Shown: positions 1 to 9,473 of the stretch, one piece after another
How the letters are laid out: every line of letters starts with the position of its first letter
Position numbering within the stretch: the stretch's first letter is position 1
Source of the DNA: Microbulbifer variabilis
Lineage (GTDB): Bacteria > Pseudomonadota > Gammaproteobacteria > Pseudomonadales > Cellvibrionaceae
Assembly: GCF_023716485.1 (NCBI RefSeq)
Contig: NZ_CP092418.1
Span: forward strand, 913,001-977,000
Direction of reading: 5' to 3'
Length of the DNA: 64,000 nucleotides
Notes under the pieces: model-generated
The model's input: only the letters and a program-made list of their open reading frames with translations
Databases searched by the model: none
What the model was told of the DNA's origin: nothing
Program-made: the position numbers and the translations under genes

Positions 1-1679
1 TATTTATTCGCCAAGCATTAGTGGAACAGCGTTATCGTGGCAAGGGTCGTTTTTATAAGCACTACACTGACCTGTTGAAATCCCTGGAAGAGTTGGAAGC
101 CAAGTCCCGTCGCCGGGATATTTTGGTGGACGATGAAGTGGTTTATCGCTTTTTCGATGAGCTAGTTCCCGCAGATGTCATCAACCTGGCCGGGTTTGAG
201 CATTGGCGCAAGAAAGCTGAAGCCAGTGATCCGCAGTTGCTGTTTGTCCCCCGTGAGTTGTTGATGCAGCAGAGTGCTGATCACGTGGGTGAGGCGCAAT
301 TCCCTAACGAACTGCAGGCTGGGGGTATTGTTTACCCACTCCGTTATCACTTCGAGCCCGGCAGTGTAGATGATGGCGTCAGTATCCAGGTGCCCGTTGG
401 GGCGTTACATCAGGTGCCTGCCGCTCGACTCTCCTGGTTGGTGCCTGGAATTTTACGAGATAAATGTATCGCGCTAATAAAAGCCCTGCCGAAACAGTGG
501 CGCAAATACTTTGTACCGGTACCGGCGGCTGTGGATAAGGCCCTGCCGCGACTGCGCGCAGACAATACTCCCCTATGTCAGTCGCTGGCCTTGGAGCTGC
601 AACGTCAGACCGCTCAGAAGCTACCTGAAGATGCCTGGGAATCTGCGGAACATTCCTTGGAAGATTTCTACCGCTTTAATATTCAGGTGTTGGATGAGTC
701 AGGAAAATTGCTGGATCAGGATCGCGATCTCTCGCTATTGCAGGCACGCTATCGCGACCGGGTACAGCAGGGACTGGCAAATGCAGGCGATAGCTTCGAG
801 CGGGATGATATTACCAGCTGGGATTTTGGTGAACTGCCGGAAACTCATACCCTCGATCAGGGAGGGCTCAAGGTGCGCGCCTATCCGGCGCTCGTAGAAG
901 CTAAGGAAAGTGTTTCCCTGAAATTGCTGGATAATCCCGCTGAAGCGCGTCGCCTGAGTCGTGCTGGGATCTGCCGCCTGGCTCTGTTGCACTTGCCCGA
1001 GAAGGTGAAATATCTACGTAAAGAGCTGTTGCGTGGCAAAGAGTTGGGGCTTTCCGCCGCAGATCTGGGCCGCCGCGAAGAAGTGGCAGACGATATTCTG
1101 ATGGCCGCCGCGCGTGAAGTCTTCTGGGGAGATGAAAACTGGCCACGCAGTGAAGCTGAGTTTCTATCTGCACTGGAGAAAGAGGGTGATTTGGTGGGAG
1201 TGGCCCAGGAAATTGGCGACCTTTTGGTCAAAGCCCTGGGGCAATTGGTCCCCCTGCGCAAGCAGATCAAACAGCAAAAGAACCTGGCAGTCGCTATGGC
1301 GGTGGGGGATATCCAGCAACAATTGGCAGGACTTTTCTACCGGGGTGTCTTGTTTGATACCCCTCTGCAATGGTTGCGCCAGTATGGCCGTTATCTCAAG
1401 GCGATTTCTGTGCGTCTGGAAAAGGCGGCCCTCGATCCAAACCGCGACCGCAAGTTGCAAGTGGAGTACCACAAGGCTGCCGAGTCTTTCGATAATCAGA
1501 TTGAGAAGTTTTCGAGGAGAGAGCTGGCTTCAGAGCCTGCGCTGGTAGAGTATCGCTGGATGCTTGAGGAATTCCGTGTGAGCCTGTTTGCACAGACGTT
1601 AAAGACTCTGATGCCGATCTCTGCCAAGCGCCTGCACAAAGTTTGGATAGAAATTGATGGCATGGAGCTGCTCGGTTGA
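1..1679 (+). CDS. hrpA: ATP-dependent RNA helicase HrpA, C-terminal part (partial at left edge)
   Basis: The frame is open to the left edge of the window, so only about the last 559 codons are present and the helicase motor lies outside. What is seen is the DUF3418 tail of HrpA: a segment FVPRELL, then a stretch reading YPLRYHFEPGS with GVSIQVP, and a WLVPGILRDK / ALPKQWRKYFVPVP block, all characteristic of the bacterial HrpA C-terminal region. HrpA is a DEAH-box helicase linked in E. coli to rescue of stalled ribosomes and mRNA processing. The stop codon is at 1677-1679. The GTG at 21 is an internal codon, not a start. A weak inverted repeat (GCCACA/TGTGGC near 1689-1716) follows. Confidence 0.93.
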   Translation, partial: FIRQALVEQRYRGKGRFYKHYTDLLKSLEELEAKSRRRDILVDDEVVYRFFDELVPADVINLAGFEHWRKKAEASDPQLLFVPRELLMQQSADHVGEAQFPNELQAGGIVYPLRYHFEPGSVDDGVSIQVPVGALHQVPAARLSWLVPGILRDKCIALIKALPKQWRKYFVPVPAAVDKALPRLRADNTPLCQSLALELQRQTAQKLPEDAWESAEHSLEDFYRFNIQVLDESGKLLDQDRDLSLLQARYRDRVQQGLANAGDSFERDDITSWDFGELPETHTLDQGGLKVRAYPALVEAKESVSLKLLDNPAEARRLSRAGICRLALLHLPEKVKYLRKELLRGKELGLSAADLGRREEVADDILMAAAREVFWGDENWPRSEAEFLSALEKEGDLVGVAQEIGDLLVKALGQLVPLRKQIKQQKNLAVAMAVGDIQQQLAGLFYRGVLFDTPLQWLRQYGRYLKAISVRLEKAALDPNRDRKLQVEYHKAAESFDNQIEKFSRRELASEPALVEYRWMLEEFRVSLFAQTLKTLMPISAKRLHKVWIEIDGMELLG

Positions 1680-1900
1680 GTACTGCTTAGCCACAGTTCA
1701 CAAAAAAATTTGTGGCCTTGTGTAATATTTCCCAAACTGGCCCGACAGATGAATGAGAGTCGGTAAGCATACGCGGCATCATTAAATATGTGATGGCTGT
1801 GAGCCGGTTTCACAATATGACGGTTTTTCAGTGCGCATCATTATACTGTTGCGGGACATAGAAAAAGTCATAGAGAGTTATATTACATTGGGTATTAGTT

Positions 1901-1905
1901 AGGAG
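1901..1905 (+). promoter_or_regulatory. Ribosome binding site of hvfA
   Basis: AGGAG seven bases before the ATG at 1913. This good Shine-Dalgarno sequence fixes the start of the small precursor gene. The 230 bp upstream hold no gene. A TATACT hexamer at 1842-1847 is a possible -10 box, but no convincing -35 accompanies it. Confidence 0.75.
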
Positions 1906-1912
1906 ATTCATT

Positions 1913-2251
1913 ATGAACAAGAAGCATCTTTCCCCTGTAGCAGCTGCTGTTGGTGCTGCTTTTATTGCAACTGCTGCGATGAATGTATCTGCATCCACCG
2001 CTGAAGCTAACCCGTTTGCCGCTGCTGAGCTCACCTCCGGTTATAACTTGGCTCTGGCCGATCACGATGACAAGGAGAAAGAAGGCAAGTGCGGCCACGG
2101 CAAGAATAAAGAAGGTAAATGCGGCGAAGGTAAAAAGAAAGAAGGTAAATGCGGCGAAGGCAAAAAGAAAGAAGGTAAATGCGGCGAAGGTAAGTGTGGA
2201 GAAGGTAAAAAGAAAGAAGGTAAGTGCGGCGAGGGGAAATGCGGTAACTAA
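1913..2251 (+). CDS. hvfA: HvfA-type RiPP metallophore precursor with seven EGKCG motifs
   Basis: A 112-residue protein. It begins with a basic start and a hydrophobic Ala-rich segment (about residues 8-28) like a Sec signal peptide, followed by a leader ending NPFAAAELTSGYNLALA. From residue 57 it is a low-complexity tail with seven EGKCG motifs and seven cysteines (60, 70, 80, 90, 95, 105, 110), spaced mainly by K-rich linkers. This is the hallmark of HvfA-type precursors. In studied members of this family the EGKC cysteines are converted by an HvfB/HvfC pair to oxazolone-thioamide groups that bind copper. Both partner genes follow 80 bp downstream in the same direction. The product is expected to be exported and to sequester copper; that part is family knowledge, not seen here. 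Confidence 0.9.
   Translation: MNKKHLSPVAAAVGAAFIATAAMNVSASTAEANPFAAAELTSGYNLALADHDDKEKEGKCGHGKNKEGKCGEGKKKEGKCGEGKKKEGKCGEGKCGEGKKKEGKCGEGKCGN
2111..2245 (+). repeat. Intragenic 30-bp tandem repeats in hvfA
   Basis: Near-identical 30-bp units begin at 2111, 2141 and 2171, each encoding EGKCGEGKKK. The third unit is interrupted by an extra 15-bp EGKCG insertion before a last copy. Copy number could change by slippage or recombination without breaking the frame. Confidence 0.85.
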
Positions 2252-2332
2252 TACCCCAACACGCGCGATTGGGGCGGCACTGTGTTAAGGGCCGCCCCAA
2301 GTACTTTTCACTATCACTAGAGGCAAATAGCG

Positions 2333-3178
2333 GTGCGTAATTATCCAGTGGAGGGTGCCGGTCTCGGGCTGCGTCGCTCTATGATGGGTGAAGAACTTTC
2401 ATCGGGTGCGGTGGATTTCTTTGAGGTGGCGCCGGAGAATTGGATTGGCGTCGGCGGGCGCTATGGCCGCTGGTTTCACCAGCTCAGCGAACGATATCCA
2501 TTTATCCTACATGGCCTGTCTCTATCTATTGGCTCGTCTGACCCGCTGGATATGGACCTGCTTGCTTCGATCAAGCAGTTTATCCGCGATCACAATATCC
2601 GTCTTTACAGCGAGCACTTGAGCTACTGCTCAGATAAGGGCCATCTCTACGATTTATTACCCATCCCCTTTACCGAAGAAGCGGTAATGTATGTCGCCGA
2701 GCGAATTCGCATTGTGCAGGATACCCTGGAGCAACGTATTGCCATGGAGAATGTCTCCTATTATGCGGCGCCGGGTCAGGAGATGAGTGAGCTGGCATTT
2801 TTGCAGGCGGTCCTGCAAGAGGCGGACTGCGACCTTCTGCTCGACGTAAATAATATCTATGTGAATTCAATCAATCATCGCTATGACCCCCTGGAATTTT
2901 TGCGCGGGCTTCCCTCCGAGCGTATGCGTTATGTACATGTAGCGGGGCATTACGATGAGGCGGATGATCTGAAAGTGGATACACACGGTGCTGCAGTGAT
3001 TGATCCCGTGTGGCAGTTGTTGAACAAAGCCTACGAGGTACACGGTGTCATGCCGACCTTGCTGGAGCGCGATTTCAATATCCCACCGCTGCCGCAATTG
3101 TTTCAGGAAGTGGAACAGATCAAGAGCATTCAGGCCTGTCACCGAGAAGAAGAGAGCTATGTCATCAGTCGCCGATAA
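2333..3178 (+). CDS. hvfB: HvfB, DUF692/MNIO multinuclear iron oxidase
   Basis: A 281-residue DUF692 protein with a TIM-barrel fold and a multinuclear non-heme iron centre that oxidises precursor cysteines. Conserved metal-ligand-type residues can be seen in family order: H60 (LHGLS), E94/H95 (SEHLSY), E139/N140 (MENVSYY), D171 with N173/N174 (DVNNIYVN), H202/H206 (HVAGH), D216/H218 (DTHG) and E245/D247 (LERD). The start is a GTG at 2333; no better ATG exists upstream in frame. Its position between the EGKCG precursor and a DUF2063 gene makes it the modifying enzyme of this RiPP cluster. Confidence 0.92.
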   Translation: MRNYPVEGAGLGLRRSMMGEELSSGAVDFFEVAPENWIGVGGRYGRWFHQLSERYPFILHGLSLSIGSSDPLDMDLLASIKQFIRDHNIRLYSEHLSYCSDKGHLYDLLPIPFTEEAVMYVAERIRIVQDTLEQRIAMENVSYYAAPGQEMSELAFLQAVLQEADCDLLLDVNNIYVNSINHRYDPLEFLRGLPSERMRYVHVAGHYDEADDLKVDTHGAAVIDPVWQLLNKAYEVHGVMPTLLERDFNIPPLPQLFQEVEQIKSIQACHREEESYVISRR

Positions 3179-3941
3179 GACAGCCAGGTTCCAAGGCTTA
3201 CAGCGGGCTTTAGCCAATCACCTACGCGCCCCTGATCAAGTTGAGGCGCCAGAGGATATTGAGGACCGGCGAGTTGCCATATATCGGGACCTGATTTACA
3301 ACAATATCGAATCTTTTATTGCCAGTGGTTTCCCTGTATTACGCAGCCTCTACAGTGATGAGCACTGGCACAAAATGGTGCGTGATTTTGTTCAGCACCA
3401 CACTTCCAAGAGCCCCTACTTTCTGCAGATTAGTGAGGAGTTTCTCACTTACCTGCAACAGGAGAGGGAACAGCGGGAGGAAGACCCAGCGTTTCTATTG
3501 GAGCTGGCTCATTATGAGTGGGTGGAGCTGGCGCTGGATGTGAGTACTGAGGAGATTCCCACCGACCTGGATCGCCAGGGAGATTTATTGACCTCTATTC
3601 CGGTGGTGTCACCGCTGGTGTGGAGTCTCAGTTACCGTTTCCCGGTGCACCGTATCGGTCCTACCTATCAGCCCCAGGAGCCAGCTGATTCTCCCACCTT
3701 CTTGCTGGTCTATCGCGACCTTAGCGATGAAGTCAGCTTTATGGAAATCAATGCAGTAACCGCACGACTATTGCAGTTGGCCTCAGAGGGTGATGTCACA
3801 GGGGAGCAGCTCTTGGCACAAATTGCTGCCGAGCTACCGCAAGTCGATAGCGAAGCCCTTTTCGGCTTCGGTATTGAGTTACTCCAGAAATTACTGGATA
3901 ACGGAGTGATCGCTGGTTTGCGGCCGCAGGCGACAGAGTAG
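3159..3941 (+). CDS. hvfC: HvfC, DUF2063 partner protein of the MNIO enzyme
   Basis: A 260-residue protein. The N-terminal ~95 residues match the DUF2063 pattern ([14 protein letters not shown] ... [17 protein letters not shown] ... FPVLRSL), followed by a mixed alpha/beta C-terminal region. HvfC/BufC-type proteins bind the precursor leader and are required with the MNIO enzyme. I chose the ATG at 3159, behind an AGAAGAGAG purine run, over the longer open frame, because it overlaps the hvfB stop by 20 bp. This indicates translational coupling. A DoxX-like fourth gene (hvfD), often present in such operons, is absent here; the next gene is mlaA-like. Confidence 0.88.
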   Translation: MSSVADKTARFQGLQRALANHLRAPDQVEAPEDIEDRRVAIYRDLIYNNIESFIASGFPVLRSLYSDEHWHKMVRDFVQHHTSKSPYFLQISEEFLTYLQQEREQREEDPAFLLELAHYEWVELALDVSTEEIPTDLDRQGDLLTSIPVVSPLVWSLSYRFPVHRIGPTYQPQEPADSPTFLLVYRDLSDEVSFMEINAVTARLLQLASEGDVTGEQLLAQIAAELPQVDSEALFGFGIELLQKLLDNGVIAGLRPQATE

Positions 3942-4114
3942 ATCGGCCGGGCCTAGGATTTCTGGCGCAAATTACCTTTCTGTGACAGCGTGTGCTTGCC
4001 TGAAACTGCGGCATCTTTGATGAATACCAGCTGCTATGCTGCCGAGGGTGGTTTACAGTTTGCGGGGGCGTTAGAATCCTTGACCTTGAAATTTGTTAGA
4101 AGAGGAGCAGGGTT

Positions 4115-5014
4115 TTGCTAGGACGCAGAGATTTATCGCCCTGGTTGATGGCCGCATTACTGGCCATCTCCCCCATGGGCGCTTTGGCGACACAGGACCC
4201 ATTTGGTGACGCCGCCACTCCCTCAGCCCAGCCTGAGGCGGTAGAGCAGAATGACGTTAGTGGTGAGTCCAATGGTTCACTACTGGATGAGTATGGCTTT
4301 GACCCCGCGGAAGAGTTTGAGAGTGAGGAAGGTGAAGACTTTTCTCTTCGCGATCCCTGGGAGGGATTTAACCGCGCCATATTCAGCTTCAATGACGGTG
4401 CGGATCGCTATGTGCTAAAACCGGCGGCTGTGAGTTATCGGCAGATTACCCCGATATTTGTACAGCAAGGTGTAAGCAACTTTTTCAGTAATCTGGCTGA
4501 AGTAACCAATACCTTTAATGGTGTGTTACAGGGCAAGTGGGGCCAGGCGGGTAATGACGCCGGTCGTCTGCTAATCAATACCACTATTGGTATTGCCGGT
4601 CTTTTTGATGTTGCCAAGCATATGGGCTTGGAGAAAGGTGACGGTGAGGACTTTGGCCAAACTCTAGCGGTTTGGGGGGTACCCTCTGGTCCCTACCTGG
4701 TGTTGCCACTGCTAGGGCCCTCCACGGTGCGGGATACGCCAGCTAGAGTGGTGGATTACTACACCAATCCTCTGACCTATGTGGAGCACGATCCCACGCG
4801 CTATACCCTTAAGGCTACCGATATTATCCAGAGTCGCGCTAGCCTGCTGAAGGCTGAATCCCTTCTGCAGGGTGATCGCTATATTCTGCTGCGCGACGCC
4901 TACCTGCAGCGCCGCGACTTCTTGATTGTGGATGGTGAACTGGATGTGGATACCGCGACCGAAGCTGCCGAGGCAATCGATCAGGGGGAAGTCGAAGAGT
5001 CCAGTGACTACTGA
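4115..5014 (+). CDS. mlaA: MlaA/VacJ family outer-membrane lipid-asymmetry protein (no lipobox)
   Basis: A 299-residue protein with the MlaA core: DPWEGFNRAIFSFN (about residues 88-101), the V-SNFFSNL-EVTN-FNG-LQGK block, GRLLINTTIG, the ED-GQTLAVWGV-SGPY-VLPLLGPST motif and DYYTNPLTYV. MlaA removes mislocalised phospholipids from the outer leaflet and passes them to MlaC and MlaFEDB. The start is taken as TTG at 4115 with GAGGAG just upstream; an in-frame stop at 4097 excludes a longer protein. There is no cysteine near the N-terminus, so it cannot be a classical lipoprotein like E. coli MlaA. An acidic linker (about residues 25-80) precedes the domain. The gene stands alone, apart from any mla operon. 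Confidence 0.88.
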   Translation: MLGRRDLSPWLMAALLAISPMGALATQDPFGDAATPSAQPEAVEQNDVSGESNGSLLDEYGFDPAEEFESEEGEDFSLRDPWEGFNRAIFSFNDGADRYVLKPAAVSYRQITPIFVQQGVSNFFSNLAEVTNTFNGVLQGKWGQAGNDAGRLLINTTIGIAGLFDVAKHMGLEKGDGEDFGQTLAVWGVPSGPYLVLPLLGPSTVRDTPARVVDYYTNPLTYVEHDPTRYTLKATDIIQSRASLLKAESLLQGDRYILLRDAYLQRRDFLIVDGELDVDTATEAAEAIDQGEVEESSDY

Positions 5015-5052
5015 GCAACAGCTGGTTAACCCCCTTTCCAAAAGAGCCTGCA

Positions 5053-6231
5053 ATGGCCGGCCCCAGTAGCCTGTTACTGACCGATGATGAGCGCTCCCGC
5101 AATTTCTTGCGTGGAGCGCTTTCGCGTCAAGGGCTTTCAGTTGCTGTAGCTGATAGTGGCCAGCAAGGCATAGAACAATTTACTCCCGAACTGTTTCAGC
5201 TGGTTATCGTCGATCTACTCCTGCCCGATATGGATGGGTTGGAGGTACTGCGCAAAATCAAGCTCCGCTCCCCGGCGACGGCGGTTGTAATGATTGCCGA
5301 GCAGGGTGAGCTTCACGAAGTATTACAGGCCATGCGTCTGGGGGCCTGCGATTATCTGATCAAACCCATTCAACAGGCTGCATTGATCGATAAAGTAATC
5401 TGCCGTATCACCGGCGCGGAAAACCTCGCCCAGCAGAATATTGAGTACCGCAATACCCTGGAGCAGCGCAATAGCGAGCTGCGCGAGCACGTAGAAGTAT
5501 TGCGCCGTGATCAGGAGGCCGGTCGCTTGCTGCAGCAGCACCTGTTGCCACGCAGTCCCTATTTTTACCCCGGCGGCGTTGAGGCCGCCTACCGCCTGAT
5601 CCCCTCTCTGTATCTCAGCGGCGATTTTGTCGATTACGGTTTGTTCGGCGAGCGCTTTGTGGCGTTTTATCTGGTGGATGTCTCAGGGCATGGGGTGTCC
5701 TCCGCACTGGTTACGGCACTGATCAAAAACAGCGTGATGCATCGCCTGCGTGAGCGCCCTTTGTTTTCCCAACTGGAGTCCCTGGACTCCGACTTGTTGG
5801 AAGTTTTGGAGTTGATTAACCGCGAGCTCTTATCCACAGGTATGGGTAAGCACGCCAGCATGTTTATCGGTGTGGTAGATACCGCCGCTAGCCAACTGCA
5901 CTATGCCGTCGCCGGACAGATCCCCATGCCGGCGCTTGCCAGTGCCGCTGGCGCCGATTGGCTGCCAGGCAAGGGGCGGCCCTTGGGCATTTTTGAGCGG
6001 GGTGACTGGCAGGTAATGTGTGCCGAGCTGCCCAGCAGTTGGCGGTTGGTGGCCTGCTCCGATGGTGTACTGGAGTTACTCGAAGGCGATTTACTGCAAA
6101 AAGAAGAGCGGTTACTAGAGTTGATAAGCGCTACGGGCGGTGAGTTGGGAGTACTGTGTGAGAGCCTGAAAGTGGACACTTTTGGCGCATTACCCGATGA
6201 CATTACAATTCTTACCCTTGCCCACGTTTAG
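5053..6231 (+). CDS. Response regulator fused to PP2C/SpoIIE-type serine phosphatase
   Basis: A 392-residue protein. REC domain at about 5-120: acidic pair D11/D12, phosphoacceptor D54 in VIVDLLLPDMDG, and K104 in YLIKP. A helical/coiled linker at about 125-165 follows, then a PP2C (SpoIIE-type) domain with GDFVDY (D191), VDVSGHGVSSAL (D209), CSDGVLEL (D337) and PDDIT (D382/D383). The architecture matches HsbR/RssB-like regulators that control a STAS anti-anti-sigma factor by dephosphorylation. Such a STAS gene follows 205 bp downstream. It lacks the C-terminal kinase-like domain found in Pseudomonas HsbR, so any anti-sigma kinase must be encoded elsewhere. Confidence 0.88.
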   Translation: MAGPSSLLLTDDERSRNFLRGALSRQGLSVAVADSGQQGIEQFTPELFQLVIVDLLLPDMDGLEVLRKIKLRSPATAVVMIAEQGELHEVLQAMRLGACDYLIKPIQQAALIDKVICRITGAENLAQQNIEYRNTLEQRNSELREHVEVLRRDQEAGRLLQQHLLPRSPYFYPGGVEAAYRLIPSLYLSGDFVDYGLFGERFVAFYLVDVSGHGVSSALVTALIKNSVMHRLRERPLFSQLESLDSDLLEVLELINRELLSTGMGKHASMFIGVVDTAASQLHYAVAGQIPMPALASAAGADWLPGKGRPLGIFERGDWQVMCAELPSSWRLVACSDGVLELLEGDLLQKEERLLELISATGGELGVLCESLKVDTFGALPDDITILTLAHV

Positions 6232-6436
6232 AGGTGGCATTTCTGCGACTAAATAGTCGAATTTCATGCCCTAGCACTCTTGTCAGTCCCAGCAGTCAGG
6301 AGTAAGCTCCGCCCATCCTATGCACAAAAGTGCCGAGGCGGCAAAACCGCCGCAAGCATTTTTGCTCTACCAGTGAACTTTCGCCATCCAGTACACTTTA
6401 ATCCACTGAGTGTGTTCGGGTGAGCCAGGGGTTGTT

Positions 6437-6955
6437 ATGCAGTCCGGGCAAATTATGGTTGGGGCCCACCAGGGCGTTTACATCATTAAATTGATGGGCG
6501 ATGTTCGCCTCAACCTATGCACTTCTTTCGATAGTTTTATCGATAATATGTTTGCAAGCAGTGACTTTGCCGGTGTGGCCTTTGACCTACACGGTGCCGA
6601 GGGTGTGGATAGCACAACCCTGGGGCTGATGGCCAAGATCGCGATTCGCGCCCAGGAGCGCGGCTGCCAGAAGCCCTTGGTATTCCTTGCCGATAGGGGT
6701 ATTCAACACCTGCTAGATGCGATGGGTTTCGATTCCCTGATGGAAATCAGCGATGAGAAACGTGATTTCTCCGTGGAGACAACACCGCTGGTCTGTAAAA
6801 CCCCGGATGAATGTGCTGCTCGGGAGAAGGTGTTAGAGGCACACCGGGTGCTGATGAGTATGAACGAGCAGAATGCGGAAACTTTTCGCGATCTGGTCCA
6901 TACCCTCGAGCTAGAATGTGGCTCCCACAGCAAGTCCTCCGCGCACCTGCACTGA
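6437..6955 (+). CDS. STAS-domain anti-anti-sigma factor (HsbA-like)
   Basis: 172 residues. The first ~105 form a STAS domain (QGVYIIKLMGDVRLNL ... VAFDLHGAEGVDSTTLGLMAKI). The Ser in VDSTTLG (S59) is the expected regulatory phosphosite. A C-terminal extension of about 65 residues contains a helical segment. The ATG at 6437 is preferred over a GTG 27 bp earlier, because AGGGG at 6427-6431 is well spaced for it. With the phosphatase upstream it forms a partner-switch pair of the type that in Pseudomonas controls swimming versus biofilm; the actual output here is unknown. Confidence 0.82.
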   Translation: MQSGQIMVGAHQGVYIIKLMGDVRLNLCTSFDSFIDNMFASSDFAGVAFDLHGAEGVDSTTLGLMAKIAIRAQERGCQKPLVFLADRGIQHLLDAMGFDSLMEISDEKRDFSVETTPLVCKTPDECAAREKVLEAHRVLMSMNEQNAETFRDLVHTLELECGSHSKSSAHLH

Positions 6956-7004
6956 GATTTAACAAACACCCTCCTTCAAAGTTTTAACACCCCGGCAAAA
7001 CTTT

Positions 7005-7463
7005 TCAGCTACTCCGCATGTCTCTAGCTTCCGCCCGTGCGCGGGTAAAGAGTCCGTGGGGAAGGTAAATTAACTCGGAAACCCGGCGGATCAGATGTTC
7101 TTCAAAAGCCTCGATCACATCGTCGGAAAAAGCCACCTGCCACATCTGCCGAACCAGCAGGTACTTGTCTCGCTCGCTGAACTGGTCATTGACGGCCTGG
7201 GTAAACTCAAACAGGGAAGTGGCTCGCTCCCTTTGCTCTATGGCTTCATCAATAATCTCTGCCGCCGCATGGCTGCTCAGCGCGTAGTGTTGGCAAAGTA
7301 GTTCGATCAAAGTGTTACGTTCGCGCGGGTCTAGCTTTTGATCCACAGTAGCCACCTCAACCAGTAAGGCGGCACTGATCATTCGCACGTCTTTTTCATC
7401 GTGCATTTCGACATCGGCACTGTTGCCAATCTGTTCAAACAGCTTACGGATTTGTTGCAGCAT
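7005..7463 (-). CDS. TerB-like (tellurite-resistance family) protein
   Basis: A 152-residue, largely helical protein with the TerB-like pattern: [28 protein letters not shown], ... [19 protein letters not shown], then ... [29 protein letters not shown]. Such proteins are acidic and metal-binding or scaffold-like; their biochemical role is poorly defined. The start overlaps the tal stop by 20 bp, so the two genes are probably cotranscribed and coupled. Confidence 0.8.
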   Translation of the reverse strand: MLQQIRKLFEQIGNSADVEMHDEKDVRMISAALLVEVATVDQKLDPRERNTLIELLCQHYALSSHAAAEIIDEAIEQRERATSLFEFTQAVNDQFSERDKYLLVRQMWQVAFSDDVIEAFEEHLIRRVSELIYLPHGLFTRARAEARDMRSS

Positions 7464-8439
7464 CAGTTTCCCGGCGTCCCATCACTTGGCTCTGCAGCAG
7501 CATTTCGAGCCGCTCCTGGTCTTTGACAAAATTACGGATACCCTCGGCGAGCTTTTCTGTGGCCATGGCATCACTGTTGAGTTGGTAGCGGAATGCTGCT
7601 TCGCAGAGTCGCCCCTCAGGGCGTGGCAGCGGTTCGTTGACCGTGGGAAGCCCACCAACCAATAAACCCTCGCTCTCTTCCAGAGACTGGAGCAGCTGAG
7701 GGCTGATGGTTAAGCGATCGCATCCGGCCAGCGCTTCGATCTCCTCCGCATTGCGGAAGCTGGCGCCCATCACAATGGTGGAGTAGTCGCGCGACTTATA
7801 ATAATGATAGATATTGCGTACCGACAGTACACCGGGATCCTCTTCACCGCTAAAGGCTTTGCGGTCCCCATTGGCTAGATGCCAGTCGAGGATGCGGCCC
7901 ACAAAGGGAGAGATCAGTGTTACTCCAGCTTCGGCGCAGGCAATCGCTTGGCTCAAACAGAACAACAGGGTGAGATTGCAGTGAATGCCCTCCCGTTCCA
8001 GTATCTCTGCTGCTGCTATCCCCTCCCAGGTGGCGGCGACTTTAATTAGTACTCGCTCCCGGGCTACGCCTTCGCGCTCGTACAGGGCCACAAGGTGTCT
8101 GGCGTAATCAATAGTGGCGCGGGTATCGAAAGACAGGCGCGCGTCCACCTCGGTAGAGACTACCCCAGGGATCAATTGCAATATTTCACTGCCGATACTG
8201 ACAGCCAGCTTGATTGCAGCCAGCCGTGCTGTTTCAGAGGAGTTGGCGCCACTGTGGTGGTGAGTTGCCCACTCCAGTGACTCTTGGATCAGGCCCTTGT
8301 ATTGGGGCAGTTGGGCAGCCTTAAAGAGTAAAGAGGGATTGGTGGTGGCATCCTGGGGGCGATAGCGGCGTATGGCATCAATATCGCCAGTATCTGCTAC
8401 CACCTGGCTGCGCTGTTTGAGTTGATCCAGTTTATTCAT
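7444..8439 (-). CDS. tal: Transaldolase B
   Basis: 331 residues, the usual length for TalB. Seen: [23 protein letters not shown] at the N-terminus, K133 in [12 protein letters not shown] as the Schiff-base lysine, and [32 protein letters not shown]. The enzyme transfers dihydroxyacetone between sedoheptulose-7-P and glyceraldehyde-3-P in the cytosolic pentose phosphate pathway. GAGGGAA sits upstream of the ATG. The C-terminal ~20 residues run past the usual TalB end, into the terB-like overlap. Confidence 0.95.
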   Translation of the reverse strand: MNKLDQLKQRSQVVADTGDIDAIRRYRPQDATTNPSLLFKAAQLPQYKGLIQESLEWATHHHSGANSSETARLAAIKLAVSIGSEILQLIPGVVSTEVDARLSFDTRATIDYARHLVALYEREGVARERVLIKVAATWEGIAAAEILEREGIHCNLTLLFCLSQAIACAEAGVTLISPFVGRILDWHLANGDRKAFSGEEDPGVLSVRNIYHYYKSRDYSTIVMGASFRNAEEIEALAGCDRLTISPQLLQSLEESEGLLVGGLPTVNEPLPRPEGRLCEAAFRYQLNSDAMATEKLAEGIRNFVKDQERLEMLLQSQVMGRRETDAATNP

Positions 8440-8495
8440 CGCGATTCCCTCGATAGTATTTGGCTTCCCTTCCTATGAAATACTGGCCTTCCAAG

Positions 8496-9473
8496 TTAAG
8501 CCGCTTGGGTGACCAGTGACAAAGCTTGCTCCACAACCTCAGGCCCTGCCCCTTTCTTGTGAGCATTTTCACTCAGATGACGACGGAAACGGCGTGCCCC
8601 GGGCAGGCCCTGAAAGAGCCCGAGCATATGCCGGGTAATATGGTTGAGGCGTTGACCACTTGCCAGTTCTCGCTCGATATAGGGCAACATCTGCTCGACC
8701 ACTTGCGCGGCATCGGGTCCTTCATTTTCTCCAAACAACACACTGTCCACCTGTGAAAGAAGCGCTGGGGTCTGATAGGCGGCGCGACCGAGCATAACAC
8801 CATCTACCCGCTGTAAATGTTGCTGGCATTCTTCCAGAGAATTAATGCCACCATTAATGATGACTTGCAGCTGTGGGTAATCCTTTTTCAGCTGGTAAAC
8901 CATATCGTAGTTAAGCGGTGGGATTTCGCGGTTTTCCTTTGGGCTGAGGCCCTGCAGCCAGGCTTTGCGGGCATGGACGATAAATGTCTCTGTGCCGATG
9001 GCTGCCTGTGCCTCCACAAAACGGGTCAGGCCAGGGTAGTCTTCCATATCGTCTATACCGATACGGTGTTTGACTGTGACCGGAATAGACACTGCGTCAC
9101 GCATCGCAGATAAGCCGGCAGCTACGACATCTGGTTCCGCCATCAGACAGGCGCCAAAACGTCCAGACTGAACCCGGTCACTGGGGCAGCCGCAGTTGAG
9201 GTTGATTTCCGCATACCCCCACTCCTCGGCAATTCGTGCGCACTCCGCCAGCTCGCGCGGGTCGCTTCCGCCAAGTTGTAGGGCGACAGGCAGTTCGCCA
9301 GCGTCAAATTGCAGGTGGCGCTGGCGATCCCCGTGCAAAATTGCCCCAGTGGTCACCATTTCGCTATAAAGACGGGCGCGTTTACTCAGTAGGCGCCACA
9401 TATAGCGGCAGTGACGGTCACTCCAATCAAGTAGTGGCGCGGTGCAAAAGCGGTGGGGACTGTAATCAGACAT
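8496..9473 (-). CDS. dusA: tRNA-dihydrouridine(20/20a) synthase DusA
   Basis: 325 residues. FMN-dependent reduction of U20/U20a in tRNA. Seen: the N-terminal [19 protein letters not shown], the DusA-type signature [21 protein letters not shown] with catalytic Cys96, [28 protein letters not shown] (which distinguishes DusA from DusB/C), and IINGGI ... [10 protein letters not shown]. It lies downstream of a 228-bp intergenic region that should hold its promoter; it is separated from tal by only 56 bp. Confidence 0.95.
   Translation of the reverse strand: MSDYSPHRFCTAPLLDWSDRHCRYMWRLLSKRARLYSEMVTTGAILHGDRQRHLQFDAGELPVALQLGGSDPRELAECARIAEEWGYAEINLNCGCPSDRVQSGRFGACLMAEPDVVAAGLSAMRDAVSIPVTVKHRIGIDDMEDYPGLTRFVEAQAAIGTETFIVHARKAWLQGLSPKENREIPPLNYDMVYQLKKDYPQLQVIINGGINSLEECQQHLQRVDGVMLGRAAYQTPALLSQVDSVLFGENEGPDAAQVVEQMLPYIERELASGQRLNHITRHMLGLFQGLPGARRFRRHLSENAHKKGAGPEVVEQALSLVTQAA

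Noticed and set aside
881..1270. Long antisense frame inside hrpA
   Set aside because: Arg/Ser-rich translation typical of the complement of a coding strand; it is a shadow of hrpA.
2111..2245. Regular direct repeats that could be read as a CRISPR array
   Set aside because: The units are coding, in frame, contiguous without unique spacers, and encode EGKCG motifs.
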